Below, piece by piece: positions 24,401 through 36,467 of a stretch of DNA of 64,000 bases. A program made the position numbers and the translations under genes. The first letter of the stretch is position 1. The number at the start of each line of letters is the position of its first letter. The notes below the pieces were generated by a model, which saw only the letters and a program-made list of their open reading frames with translations, was not told the origin of the DNA and ran no database searches. The DNA is taken from NCBI GenBank assembly GCA_030268105.1, contig BSDZ01000079.1, positions 4,541,001 through 4,605,000 of the forward strand, written 5' to 3'. This stretch comes from Volvox africanus. Lineage: Eukaryota > Chlorophyta > Chlorophyceae > Chlamydomonadales > Volvocaceae.

Positions 24401-27400
24401 TGGTGGACCCAGTGTACGTTGTGCTGTTCCCCCGCTCCGCAGGTATGCGCCTATGATGGGGCACCACGAGTCGGTCACCTACGTGGGGGAGGTGGACGCC
24501 GCGGGAAACCCCACGGGATATGGAGAGTGGCGAGACACACACTGGCACGGCGAGCACTTGACGGGTTTCTGGCACCGCGGCATCCCCACTGGCCCCTTCC
24601 GTAGCCGGGAGACCGGCTCCACGTCGGGCTTCGTCAACCTGCGGATAGCATATTTCCGAAACCGTGGCGAGGCGCTCCGGAAGGCGGCGTGTCTGCCGCA
24701 GCTCAAACCGGTACGTGCGCGGCTCCGGAACCGTTACAGACCTATATATATATATATACATATATGTAAACACATACATATATGTTTATATAAGATGTAA
24801 AACATTGTATTGTGTTATCTATATATGTTATATATTACATCATAACAGAAACTTATAAAAACGGTTTATATTTTATCATTCAGGCTCGGAGTTTTGCACC
24901 TTCTAACGGCTTTATCCGGCTTTATGATCGGATTTTTTTGTGGGAGATTTTAGCTAATGTAGTTGAATCTTTCCAAATTAAATTATCTGACAAGACTACG
25001 AATTTATTTCTGAAGCTAAGACATTTATTTATTAAACGCTTTTAACATAGATTTCTACTTCCACTCCAAGTTCTCGAAAAACATTTTCAGCTTCGATTTT
25101 GCCTATTTAAATTAAATGTTATTTTGATTCTAGATGATACTGATGAGAAATTTTATACTTTGTTATATACTTTGATAGATTTTCCAGATAAACAAGTTCA
25201 AAAGATGTTAAAAACCGTTAAATATATCAAGTTCAATACTATAAATATATTATGAGAAATATAATATTTTAATGGAATTCCTTAGCATAACGGAACTGAA
25301 ACCCGGTACGACTCAATGACACTGCAGCTCCAGTTCGGCATTGTGGCTTGTGAAGTGTCCACCAGCGGCGCCTGGTTTAAGTCCCTACCGCGGCTGCGGG
25401 AGCTACTGCCACCGGTCGACATCGCCGAGGGCCTTATTGCAGAGGAGGAGGCTGCTATTGTGGAGGGCCGCATTGCACCCGCGGCTTCCCACCGCGCCGG
25501 TTTGGCCCCCAGAACCAAATCCGCGCAGACCTGCGCGCCACAGCCGCTACCAAGGCTCTGCACACCGCGCCGCTCCACGTACAGCGGCCCTGACGCCAGC
25601 AGCACCGGCGTCAGCGCCCTTTTCAGCCGGAGGCTGCCCGTACACATAGCCATGAGGGGGCCCGACGCCGGCCAGCAAAGTCGGCTGGCTGCGGCGTCGT
25701 ATCCCGATGCCGAGACGCCGCTTGAGCTGCAGCAACCTGGTGGTGGTGATGGTGCCGTGAAGGGAACGCCGGTTGAACCTGCAGCGGCCGCCCCAACCTC
25801 CACCTCTGACAACGTGGGTGCCGTCAGTGGCGGAAATGTTCCCAAGGACACCAGCCAAGGTAAGGAAGTCGCAGCGTTGAAGAGCCCCAGTTATGGGTCA
25901 TGCCATTTCGCTGTCTAATCGCCGCTTTCGTCCGTCGCTGATGCGGGGCATGGAACCTGCCCACCCGCCCCCTTCCCTACGTCAAAGGAGCGTCAGGAGT
26001 ACCGGTCACCGCGGCCACAGCTGCTTGCCCTGAGCCCACACTAACATTGGCCTTAGAGCAGGGAAATAGCCCTGTCTCTTCTGCCAAGCTGCGGTCAGGA
26101 CGAAGCCTAGATAGCGCGACTCGATCGGCTGCCACCACCACCACCTCCACAGCCTACACCGGCACCACCCCCACCACCGCCACCATCGCCGTCACCACTT
26201 CCACTGCCACTACTGCCATTGTCGCTACTGCCGCCACCGCTGCCACAGCCATCACCGACATCACTGCCACCTCAGCCCCGACCAGCACAGGTCCAGGCAG
26301 GAGTCACAGCGCAGTACTGGTGTACCCGGTCTCGGGCTCGGCCCCCTCACAAGTGCAGCGCGGGCCACCTTCCACACGCATCCCTACGCTGGCACGCCTC
26401 AAGTCCGCCTTGTCAGGACGAGCTCATGACGGGGTCGGCCTCGAAGCCGGCAATGCGCCCCCAGCTTCTTCCTGCGAGAGGGGTGCCCCGCTGCGTAACC
26501 TGAGCGGGTTTCTGCAAGCGGAGATGGCGTTGCAGGCGCCTTCACTGCGGCACCCTGGCGGCGCCGCCGGAATCACCTTGCAGCCAAGTATTACGACGCT
26601 CCAGGCCGCGGCTGGTGAACGAATAGCGGCACCTTCAGCACCTGCCGATGCAGCCCCCACTGCCAGCGTTTTCTTCAACGGGATGGGTCATGTGCCGCGT
26701 CTGGTAAGCATGCTAATGCCCATGCAGCCGGCGCAAACCACTACCGTCCACCGCCGGAACCCGCTGCGTCAATCACCGCCGTTGGTTGTAGGCCAAGGTG
26801 CAGGGCCAGATCGAGGAAGTACCGGCGGCAGCGGACGCGCGGCAGGCGCTGATACTGAACGGAAGAATAGCCGCTGGGGACCTGGCTGGGGCTCCGAAAC
26901 CGATGTGGGACTGAGGCACCGGCCTGCCGGTGCAGCGGGAGCGGCGGGACTGCCGCCGTCAATTACCAAGGGTAGCTCGCAACGGCTGCGGTGGCGGCTG
27001 CGGTCCGGATTCCGAGCGGGCGCGTCGCCCAAGTATGGTTCGTCGTCATCAGCTTCGGAGAGGACCCATTACGGCCGGCGTTCCGCCAGCCCCCAACACC
27101 CGGGATCGATGGCACCGGGAGCGAGTGTGGCATCACCGTCAGGGCCGGCGGAGGCGGCAGCGGCTGCTGCTGCCGAAGACGGTGACGGGCCGGTATATCA
27201 TAGGGCTCTCATCAGCTTCATACGTTCCTCACAACCGTTCGCGGTGGTAGGGGGACACGGAAGTGCCGCCGCTGTTGGCACCCACGGGAGCTCGTGGCCC
27301 GAGGGTGCTGCGTGTAGCGGCGGAGTCGCCCGCAGTGGGCATGGCTCCCTTCAGCCCATTGACGAGTCAAGGACGTCTACCTGCGGGTCGGGTCCTGAGT

Positions 27401-29428
27401 TAAGGACACCGACCCATGGGTCGCCGTCTGGCTCGATGCACATGAATGCCCCGTCGGAACGTTCCAGCAACTGCCAACGCGATGAGTCCCTCCAGCAGGG
27501 AACCACGGCTGCGGGAAAAGCAACGCCGGCTACTTTTGGGGACATGCCGGAGATGAAGAGACGTGAGGCCCGACCGCCGCCGTTGAACTTCACTTTCGAC
27601 CGGTGAGATCTGTACGAGCATCCGGGCTGTCGGACTCTGACTCAGGAAATCCGTTTTGATTGGCCTGGATTCGGGTCGGGTTCTGATTCGATCCTGCCCA
27701 CTAAGGCGGGAAAATTTCCAGATCTAGGTAGTCTTGGACCGATACCTGAATCCAGATCCGGATCTGGATCTGGATCTGGATCTGTATGAGGCACATTCGG
27801 GGCGGGACTCGCCCTGGGTCGCACTCCACGTGGCTGGAGTACCTTCCTCGGTGTTAAGCTTTTAGGTCCTGGGCGTTTCGATTCACGGACCCGGCTCGCT
27901 CGCTCGCTCGCTAGCTCGCTAGAATCCCACCGCTCCCATTCGCTCGGTCGGGCCCCTCTTTCGCAGCTGCCATTCAGCATGTGAAAATGCTCCTCAACCA
28001 CTTCAATAACCACTGCACCAGAAAGCCACCATACGCCCATTCCCGCCGGCCGTGCCGACCAGGTCCCCCCTTCTAGACCCCTCATCTCACATCCCGCACA
28101 CGACCGCGACCCGACTGCGGGTGCCACTTTCAAGAATCCAACTTCAAGTCCCCCAAAACACACATACACACACATGTTTCTCCCTTCCAGCCCGCCAGAG
28201 GCGGTCTTGTTCGTCCATGGCTTGGGAGTGGATCTGCACATGGCCCTGCGCCACTACGCGCAGACGATGGCGCTTATCAGGTTTCCACCGTACATCACAC
28301 CCGTGGTGTTCTCATGGCCGTCATCCATCCCTGTGGCGTACTTCTGGGTGGGTGGGTGGGTGGGTGCATCATCAAGATGTTTACTATCTGTGTAACCCAG
28401 ATTCATCACGTCTGCCCTCATGTGTACCTTATCCCCCCACACCTTTCCTTTCCCCTAAACTAGACATGTCTCCATGTCTTCATGTCTGGGGTGGGGATAG
28501 GGCTGGCCTGAGTTCATGATCAAGAACTTCTACGGCTTCCATTCGCGTTGGACTAAGCCAGCCGCCGCTGCACTCAGCGACAACAAGGCACCTTAATGCT
28601 TGGTTGCGCCTAACGTGCGGCCTCCTCGCAGGCACGGTATCGGGGCGCTGAACCCCCAGCGACGGGTCTCTCGTTAGCTGCCGCTGTGCGAGCCCTGGCT
28701 GCGGACGGCTTCGCGGGCCTCCACATCATGGTGCACAGTATGGGTACCCGCGTGCTCGCCAACGCGCTGCCGCATCTGGAAGCCATCCTGGGCGAGGATG
28801 GAGCCGCCACTACTACCACCACTGCCGCTGGTAATGGTGGAAATACCGGCAGCGAGGGGTACAGTTGCGGCCCCGATGCCAGTGGCAATGGCAGTGGCAA
28901 TGGTAGTGGCGACACCAGCACGCGTATGAAGTTGCGGACCGTGACTATTTGCAATCCGGATTTTGGGCTGAAGCGCTTCGTGGAGGATATAGGACCGCGG
29001 CTGCGGGCTCTGTGCCCTCACGTGACGGTATACGGCGATACGGCGGATGAGGCGTTGGGACTATCGGTGGGTTTCGGAGCTACCAAAGCAGGGGGACTGG
29101 GGAGGCGCTTCATGTTGTCCATGTGAAGCTTCTTTGGTAGGCTTCAGCTGCACAGTATGTGAGGCACGATGGGTTGGGAACCAAGATGGTGACGCGGGGC
29201 TGTTGTACAGTTCCGGGTTCGGGTTCGGGGGTTCAGGCGAAGACAATGAGGAAGAGAGCCCATGTAGTCAAGTCTTATATTGCCGGCTTCAGGTATATAT
29301 ATGTACATTATACATATACATAATTTGCATATGTATGTGTGTGTTTACATATATGTAGCCGGCAATTCCAGATGTATGTACATAGATGTGTGTGTAATAT
29401 ATGCATTATGATATTACCTGCCAATACA

Positions 29429-29527
<99 letters not shown>

Positions 29528-31845
29528 GTATGTATTGCTAGCTTTTACCTTATACCGCAAAGAACATGTACTTTTAAAAACCAATCCCGTAACTACCGGA
29601 CAAAGGAGACCCGGTTGGCATCGGTAAGCCAGGGTATAATCCTCGGTGCTCGCTCCGGTTGGTTCTCCCGTTTCCTCCGGCCACCGGATAAGGTGAAGGC
29701 AGAAAATCGAACCCGCCTGATGGGCTTGTTGGGCCTGATGTTCTCGCTGCTGGGCGGACCGCAGGAGGTCGTGAATGCGCTTGCGAGGCCGTTTGTGAAT
29801 GCCGGTGCGGGGATTGCAGACGCCGGCAACACAGTACCTGCCCTGGTTTCGGAGGGTGGCGTCTCTGCCGTACATAGAGACCTCGGGGAGCAGGACAAGC
29901 AGCCAGTGCAGCAGAGGGCGAGTAACGCCAGTGAGATGCTGAGGGATACCTCTGCAGCGGTGGTACGGGCTGCGGCCGCGGCGGTGAAGAAAACGCAATC
30001 TGGGTCCCCGGATGAACCGCTCGCTGCCGCAGAGAGCGTGTCGGAGCTACCGGCGCCACCGCCACCGCCACCCCCACTGCCAGCGCCAGCGCCGGCCCCG
30101 CCTCCACCGCCACCGAAATCCGCGCAGGTACCTTCTCCCCCACAGCCCGGTCGACGGACCAACCTGCCACCGCCGTTGTTACTGGAAATGCAGGCGCCCC
30201 AGCCCCAGCCCCAGCCCCAGCCCCAGCCGCAGCCCCAGCCGCAGCCTCAGCCAGCTCAATTGGAGATCTTAGAGGGCATGGGCCAGGGGGCCGGTGATAC
30301 CCTAGGCGCCGCCAAAGTGGCCGCTGTGCTGAGGTCGAATGTTGCGGCGTTGACAGCTGGAGAGGCTGGGGAGGCAACTGGGCTAGAGCAGCCTAATGGC
30401 GGGGGCAGCAGCGCCGCCACGGCCGTCTGTCCCCCGGCCGGCCGGCAAGTGCGTGACCAAATGGATCACGGTGCAGCAAGTGAAAGTGGTCACGGAAGTG
30501 GTCACGGCGGCGTTGCCGCCAGCGCCATCACGGGCGCAGTTAACAGATCTGTGGCGGATCTGTCGTGGTGGAGCGAGCAAGTGGTCAACTACCGCTGTCG
30601 CCTTCACAAACCACCGCTGTACGACTGGCTTGAACACAGCTTGGTGAGATTTTCATATGTATATACACACAAATATATATACATATTTAAATACATACAT
30701 ATATATATGTGAGTGTGTGTGTGTGCAATATTTTTCTCACACATACTTTGTTCTCTCTTCGACATGCCTCCGATAACCCGGTTGTCGCCGCCCTGAAGGC
30801 CGCAAACTGCTCGGTCGCTGAACTCAGGAAATATACCCCCTGATAGACCCGCTGACCCGCTGATGGCGTTTGAACTAGAGCTCGCTGGCTGCTGAACTGG
30901 GGACCCCAACGCATGTCGCTCCAGGGCCGCCGCATCTACCAGATCCAGGACCCCACCACCGAGCTTCCACTGGATATAGACGTCATTGACCTGTCGTACT
31001 TATCCAGTAACGTAAGCTCCATACGGCACACCCATTTTGCGCTCAATCGGGAGGTAAGTTTGGCCGTACCCCCCCCAAACCCCCAAACCCCCACCCCCCC
31101 TACACGTATGCATTTCTGCGTGTTTTTGCGTATTGGATAGCCTAAAGCTTGGCTCGACGCTTACAGGCCTTATGCCCGGCTCTTTTTGTGCAACTTAGCC
31201 ACAGACTTATCAAGGCTGCTGCTTCAGTGGCAGCTAGGAAGCGCCCAGCTTAGCGAGCCCCTCTGCGCTCCTGCGTTGCCCCTGGCTATTGGCTTCCCTG
31301 TCCCTGTCCCTGCCCCTGTCCCTGCCCCTGTCCCTGCCCCTGTCCCTGCCCCTGCCCCTGCCCCTGCCCCTGCCCCTGCCCCTGTCCCTGCCCCTGCCCC
31401 TGCCCCTGCCCCTGCCCCTGCCCCTGTCCCTGCCCCTGTCCCTGCCCCTGTCCCTGTCCCTGTCCCTTCTATGCCACCTGGGCAAATGCTCATGCCATGA
31501 ACGGGCAGCTGGACAGGAGAGCTCCCAGAAGGATTGGGGGTTTCCGCCCTTTCCTGGGATAAATCACGAAGTGTGAAAGATGATTGCATGCGCCCCAGGC
31601 TGACCTCTTCTCATGCATGACGTGCCGACTTCGCAACATCCTTTACATACTTACGTCCATTCTTTAAAGCCTTTCCTGATTTTTCGGACCTGTATTTCCT
31701 GCCGTTGTAGATTTTGGACGACCTTTGGGAAGTGATCGTTCTGGACCGCCGCGCATCGCAGCGCAAGTCCCGACTGGAGCATGTGACGGGTAACGTGTAC
31801 AGCATTGCCGTAGCGCCCTCCTTCCTCAGCACACAACAGCTCTGA
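21485..31845 (+). CDS. Multi-span membrane protein with DUF900-type alpha/beta hydrolase domain
   Basis: Probable membrane-anchored serine hydrolase, 1,654 residues, substrate unknown. Exons: 21485-21603, 22153-22426, 22911-23042, 23461-23687, 24443-24710, 25328-25859, 26057-27602, 28191-28347, 28632-29066, 29633-30643, 30925-31053, 31711-31845; all 11 joins keep phase. Four hydrophobic spans lie in exons 2-4, for example [17 protein letters not shown] and [16 protein letters not shown]. Exon 5 has [19 protein letters not shown], a phrase I associate with eukaryotic DUF900 proteins. Exons 6-7 are a ~690-residue low-complexity insert. The hydrolase shows [10 protein letters not shown] (~1039-1048), nucleophile elbow HSMG with Ser ~1121, [15 protein letters not shown], and a C-terminal [11 protein letters not shown] with a candidate catalytic His. 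Exon 10 inserts Pro-rich PQ and PPP runs. The last exon lies inside an inverted duplication (see 34826-34960). Acceptor 29633 is the least certain. Confidence 0.85.
23701..23983. repeat. 13-bp minisatellite in hydrolase intron 4
   Basis: About 20 direct copies of CCTGTCTTGTCTA with CTA/CTC variants, starting 14 bases after the exon 4 donor. There are no unique spacers, so it is not a CRISPR array. Confidence 0.93.
24741..25290. other. A+T-rich island in hydrolase intron 5
   Basis: About 550 bases of very A+T-rich sequence between GC-rich exons ending at 24710 and starting at 25328, opening with TA/ATATAC repeats. One frame (24872-25045) is open for ~57 codons but matches nothing I recognise. 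Composition suggests an inserted fragment; the source is unknown. Confidence 0.55.
29430..29527. repeat. (TATC)n microsatellite in hydrolase intron 9
   Basis: About 24 uninterrupted TATC tetranucleotides between exons 9 and 10 of the hydrolase gene. Confidence 0.95.
31297..31470. repeat. CCCTGY hexamer array, left copy
   Basis: About 29 copies of CCCTGT/CCCTGC within the last intron of the hydrolase gene. It is the reverse complement of the GGGACA satellite at 35204-35585 and 42452-43800 and forms the outer end of the left duplication arm. It is shorter and more mixed than the right arrays. Confidence 0.9.
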
Positions 31846-32646
31846 TGCGACGACCGACGGAAAGGCCCTTCCGGATGACTCGAGATGATAGTATTCTTAA
31901 GGGCGAGCTGTATAGGGCAGTGCTCGCCGAAGCGGACGTCACATGACCAGTCTGGTGCGACAATAGCAGCACTGCGAAGGCCGCCATTGTTAGGCCTAAC
32001 AGTGAATGAAGGAGCTGCAGCATGAGAATTATGGCTGCATCAAGATGCTCCTCCTCCTGCACCTGACAGTTCCCCACGCGGTTATTGGGCCCGGCGGGTT
32101 AGGGGGCCCTATCCACATGGGGGGCCTATCCACATGGCTCTCGTCAGCTACTTGCTTCCCTCAGAAAGGGGAAACCTGGCTGATGACCCCTTCACCCCTC
32201 CGTAGGGCCCCAGATCCACCGGAGTGATCACGCTTTCTTGGAAATGGGGCAGGTTTGTGAGAAGACAAGGAACTGCCCTATAGTAATATCACTACTTGTG
32301 AACTGCATTGATTTCGTGGCAGCGAAGGCAAAGGAAGGGAAGAAGGGGTTCCTCCCCTCCTGTCCTGGCGCCCGCAGACTTCATCAGGGGCTGCACAAAA
32401 AGGGCTGCTCTCGAGGATATCGCTCGTGGGGTGTCGCGGCTGAGAAGGCCGTATAGTGTTTGCTGTGTGTTGTACTTTTGTCCAGTGCAGGACTAGTTAG
32501 CACACGTTCATGCAGTGCAGTGCAGTGCAGTGCAGTGGACACGACCTCCACGCTGTTGATTGAACCAGGTGAAGCATACTCGTACTTTGCTTAGGAAATA
32601 CATCAAATGTGTCGGATGTGCTTGCCTGCACGTCCCGTATCGGTTT
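31468..32646 (+). repeat. Inverted duplication, left arm
   Basis: About 1,179 bases whose reverse complement recurs at 34025-35203; paired positions sum to 66671. It covers the last part of hydrolase intron 11, the terminal exon, the 3' flank, and a short (TGCAG)n tract near 32511-32533. Within what could be compared by eye the arms are almost identical; the clear differences are two bases near the outer end. Confidence 0.9.
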
Positions 32647-34024
32647 CCGTACAACCATGCTTTGGCAGCATTGGCAGCATCGGTGGGCGTGGCGGGATTG
32701 CGGTGCCGTTGCCGTCATCTATGGGATGGCCGGAGAACTCCATTGTATATATGTTGCCCGCTTCTCTTGATTGACAAATTCGTGCATTTACATCACCTGT
32801 GCTGTGATTCGATTGCTACCACGAGGACATGGATGGCTACTCTTTGGTGGCATCAGCACAACGCTTGCACAGGTAGAGGTGTGCTCAATTTTATACTTGC
32901 TTCCTCCTATTTTCAATTTACGGATTTATGCATTTGCATCACCTGTGCTGTGATTCGATTGCTACCACGAGGACATGGACAGAGACTTTTTGGTGGCATT
33001 AGCGCAAAGCGTGCACAGAGGTGTGCTCAATTGTATGTATGCTGCCCGCTTTTTTTGATTGACGAATTCGTGCATTTGCATCACCTGTGCTGTGATTCGA
33101 TTGCACAGAGGTGTGCTCAATTGTATATATGGGGGTGTATGCATGTGAGGAACAGGCATTTGACGGCGCCTTTCCGAGGGATTGAAATGCCTCCCCGGTG
33201 AGGTGGGGTGATGCTCTAGTGACGCTTGCACAAGGTTGTCCGAAAGGATTGAATTATTTGCCACATCTGCTCCTTTTATCCTTTGTTTTAATAATTAATT
33301 ATTCCGGAGGATTATAGCCATGTTTGATGCGGGGGCGCCGCTATATGCTGTCTGGACTAAGGTCCGGACGTGGCAGCTGCACATGAAGCTGGACGTCACA
33401 GCTGGACAGCTGGACGTGGCAGCATCAGCGTACGAACATTACAAGGTCCCCTCCATCCTGCTGACACCCGGCATTCAAAAGGGCCGTTCTCAAAGCCGTA
33501 CTTCATCTATATCCATTCCGTAGAACAGTAATAGCATATCCATGGGTTGCACGGCTGGGTACCATGTACCAAAAGCAACTGATGCGGCGCACAACATCAC
33601 ACATACATACCACACATACATACATTCCAGCCAAAGCTGCATATGGGCAGAGTGCTGTCGGATATGCCGTACGTAATGTATAGAAATGGATATAGAATAT
33701 CCAAAGAACCTAGCCTTGCAGAACTTGTTGTTGGAAGGACAATAATCTAAAAAGCAGTTGACGACATATAGGGCAAGAAGTGCACTAGACTAATTATTTT
33801 CGCACATCTCTGCCTCTATTGCTTGGATAGTTCCATCATTGCCCTTGTTAGTTGGCGGTTAGTCCTTTTACAGTCGCCAGCCTCCTTGGCGGCCATGTGG
33901 GGGCGTACCGGGGCCCAAGGCTGGTGTGGGAGTTGGCGCTTTGGCGCCTCGGCCGACGGCCACATCTCCCTGCCGTAGATCAGCGGACAGGTTTCTGGGA
34001 AGGTCTGAGGCAGCACCCTGACTT
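32647..34024. other. Spacer between inverted arms
   Basis: 1,378 bases that are unique relative to the arms. No gene is supported. The left half holds a three-copy tandem repeat; the remainder shows short open frames only. Confidence 0.7.
32758..33130 (+). repeat. ~147-bp tandem repeat, about 2.5 copies
   Basis: The phrase CATCACCTGTGCTGTGATTC recurs three times near 32792, 32938 and 33079, with CTACCACGAGGACATGGA after the first two. GAGGTGTGCTCAATT recurs three times as well. Copies differ by small substitutions and the last is truncated. Confidence 0.85.
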
Positions 34025-35203
34025 AAACCGATACGGGACGTGCAGGCAAGCACATCCGACACATTTGATGTATTTCCTAAGCAAAGTACGAGTATGCTTC
34101 ACCTGGTTCAATCAGCAGCGTGGAGGTCGTGTCCACTGCACTGCACTGCACTGCACTGCATGAACGTGTGCTAACTAGTCCTGCACTGGACAAAAGTACA
34201 ACACACAGCAAACACTATACGGCCTTCTCAGCCGCGACACCCCACGAGCGATATCCTCGAGAGCAGCCCTTTTTGTGCAGCCCCTGATGAAGTCTGCGGG
34301 CGCCAGGACAGGAGGGGAGGAACCCCTTCTTCCCTTCCTTTGCCTTCGCTGCCACGAAATCAATGCAGTTCACAAGTAGTGATATTACTATAGGGCAGTT
34401 CCTTGTCTTCTCACAAACCTGCCCCATTTCCAAGAAAGCGTGATCACTCCGGTGGATCTGGGGCCCTACGGAGGGGTGAAGGGGTCATCAGCCAGGTTTC
34501 CCCTTTCTGAGGGAAGCAAGTAGCTGACGAGAGCCATGTGGATAGGCCCCCCATGTGGATAGGGCCCCCTAACCCGCCGGGCCCAATAACCGCGTGGGGA
34601 ACTGTCAGGTGCAGGAGGAGGAGCATCTTGATGCAGCCATAATTCTCATGCTGCAGCTCCTTCATTCACTGTTAGGCCTAACAATGGCGGCCTTCGCAGT
34701 GCTGCTATTGTCGCACCAGACTGGTCATGTGACGTCCGCTTCGGCGAGCACTGCCCTATACAGCTCGCCCTTAAGAATACTATCATCTCGAGTCATCCGG
34801 AAGGGCCTTTCCGTCGGTCGTCGCATCAGAGCTGTTGTGTGCTGAGGAAGGAGGGCGCTACGGCAATGCTGTACACGTTACCCGTCACATGCTCCAGTCG
34901 GGACTTGCGCTGCGATGCGCGGCGGTCCAGAACGATCACTTCCCAAAGGTCGTCCAAAATCTACAACGGCAGGAAATACAGGTCCGAAAAATCAGGAAAG
35001 GCTTTAAAGAATGGACGTAAGTATGTAAAGGATGTTGCGAAGTCGGCACGTCATGCATGAGAAGAGGTCAGCCTGGGGCGCATGCAATCATCTTTCACAC
35101 TTCGTGATTTATCCCAGGAAAGGGCGGAAACCCCCAATCCTTCTGGGAGCTCTCCTGTCCAGCTGCCCGTTCATGGCATGAGCATCTGCTCAGGTGGCAT
35201 AGA
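34025..35203 (-). repeat. Inverted duplication, right arm
   Basis: Reverse complement of 31468-32646. Its outer end runs straight into the GGGACA satellite. It carries a displaced copy of the hydrolase terminal exon in opposite orientation. Confidence 0.9.
34826..34960 (-). pseudogene. Orphan copy of hydrolase terminal exon
   Basis: Mirror copy of exon 12 (31711-31845) of the DUF900 hydrolase gene, with its acceptor site and stop codon intact. It encodes the 44 C-terminal residues (starting [10 protein letters not shown]) but has no upstream exons on this strand. By itself it is a gene fragment. It could act as a template for gene conversion with the true exon, or produce RNA antisense to it. 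Confidence 0.85.
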
Positions 35204-35585
<382 letters not shown>

Positions 35586-36408
35586 TGTTGTACCTCTCGT
35601 TCGTGTTTGCTCATAAGTATCTGCACGTCTGGAGACTTTCGACACCGATGCGCGAGCACTTGCAAGTACAGCAAGGCAAGCGAGAGCAAACAGAGACAGC
35701 GGAAGACTTCAAGACGAAGAGAGATATAACTTACAGTTTTACAGATCGGAACGATGCAATGGACGAAATCGCCGTCAGCGCCGGAAGCAAGCAACCATCA
35801 CGCGGCGGTGATTAGCGAAGTTCAGGCTTAGCTCGGGCTAAGTAGAATAGCGTATAGCAATAGTAATGTAGAACACACAAGTGTTCTCCGGTATCGAATG
35901 TCTTATTTTGCTTAGCCATCCTCGCATCTGTTATACTCGCAGCATCGCAATGCCGTACGATTCACATCAGGAGGCCGATCCTAGATGTGACAACCCTACT
36001 GCGTCTAGGCGATGTCTACGCATAACAACGTATAAGCCTTTCCGGCATTCGCATGATGCAAGGGTCCGGATAACGATATCCGGTTGCAGGGCATGTATCG
36101 TGACGAGTGCGGCGCTCTCAACGTGTGCTTTAATGAAGTAATATTATATCAGATAATATTACTTATCGTTTCGTAGCACAAGCATAATGCGCACTTCAAT
36201 GCTTCGGGCTTTCATGCATGCTAGGCGGATTTGCCATGATGCGATGTCGCGATGGATAATGACAACATGCCAAATGCATATATAAATGTACACGAATAAT
36301 TTATATCATGCAGATTCATTCATATGCAATGTGTTCATCACAATAGCACTTCGCCTTGTAGGATCACATTGACCTACGCATCGGCGGGAAACTAACCGTA
36401 GCACAACA
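35586..36408 (-). repeat. 3' LTR of the retrotransposon (left in window)
   Basis: 823 bases, TGTTGTACC...GCACAACA on the plus strand. It carries a TTTATATATGC stretch on the coding strand, near the start of the LTR, as a possible promoter TATA element. It differs from the other LTR by one visible substitution. Confidence 0.95.
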
Positions 36409-36413
36409 ATTAT

Positions 36414-36423
36414 CCCCCCTCCC
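36414..36423 (-). other. Polypurine tract
   Basis: GGGAGGGGGG on the minus strand, a few bases inside the 3' LTR, in the place expected for plus-strand DNA priming. Confidence 0.75.
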
Positions 36424-36467
36424 GTATGCAGCGTCCTCGCTGCTTCATACAGCATCGACTGCAAGGG

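Noticed and set aside
26047..27606. Separate gene of 519 codons
   Set aside because: No ATG start; it fits in phase as exon 7 of the hydrolase gene with an acceptor at 26056 and a donor at 27603.
28686..29126. Separate small hydrolase gene
   Set aside because: It lacks the strand with VLFVHG; it joins in phase to the exon 28191-28347 as exon 9.
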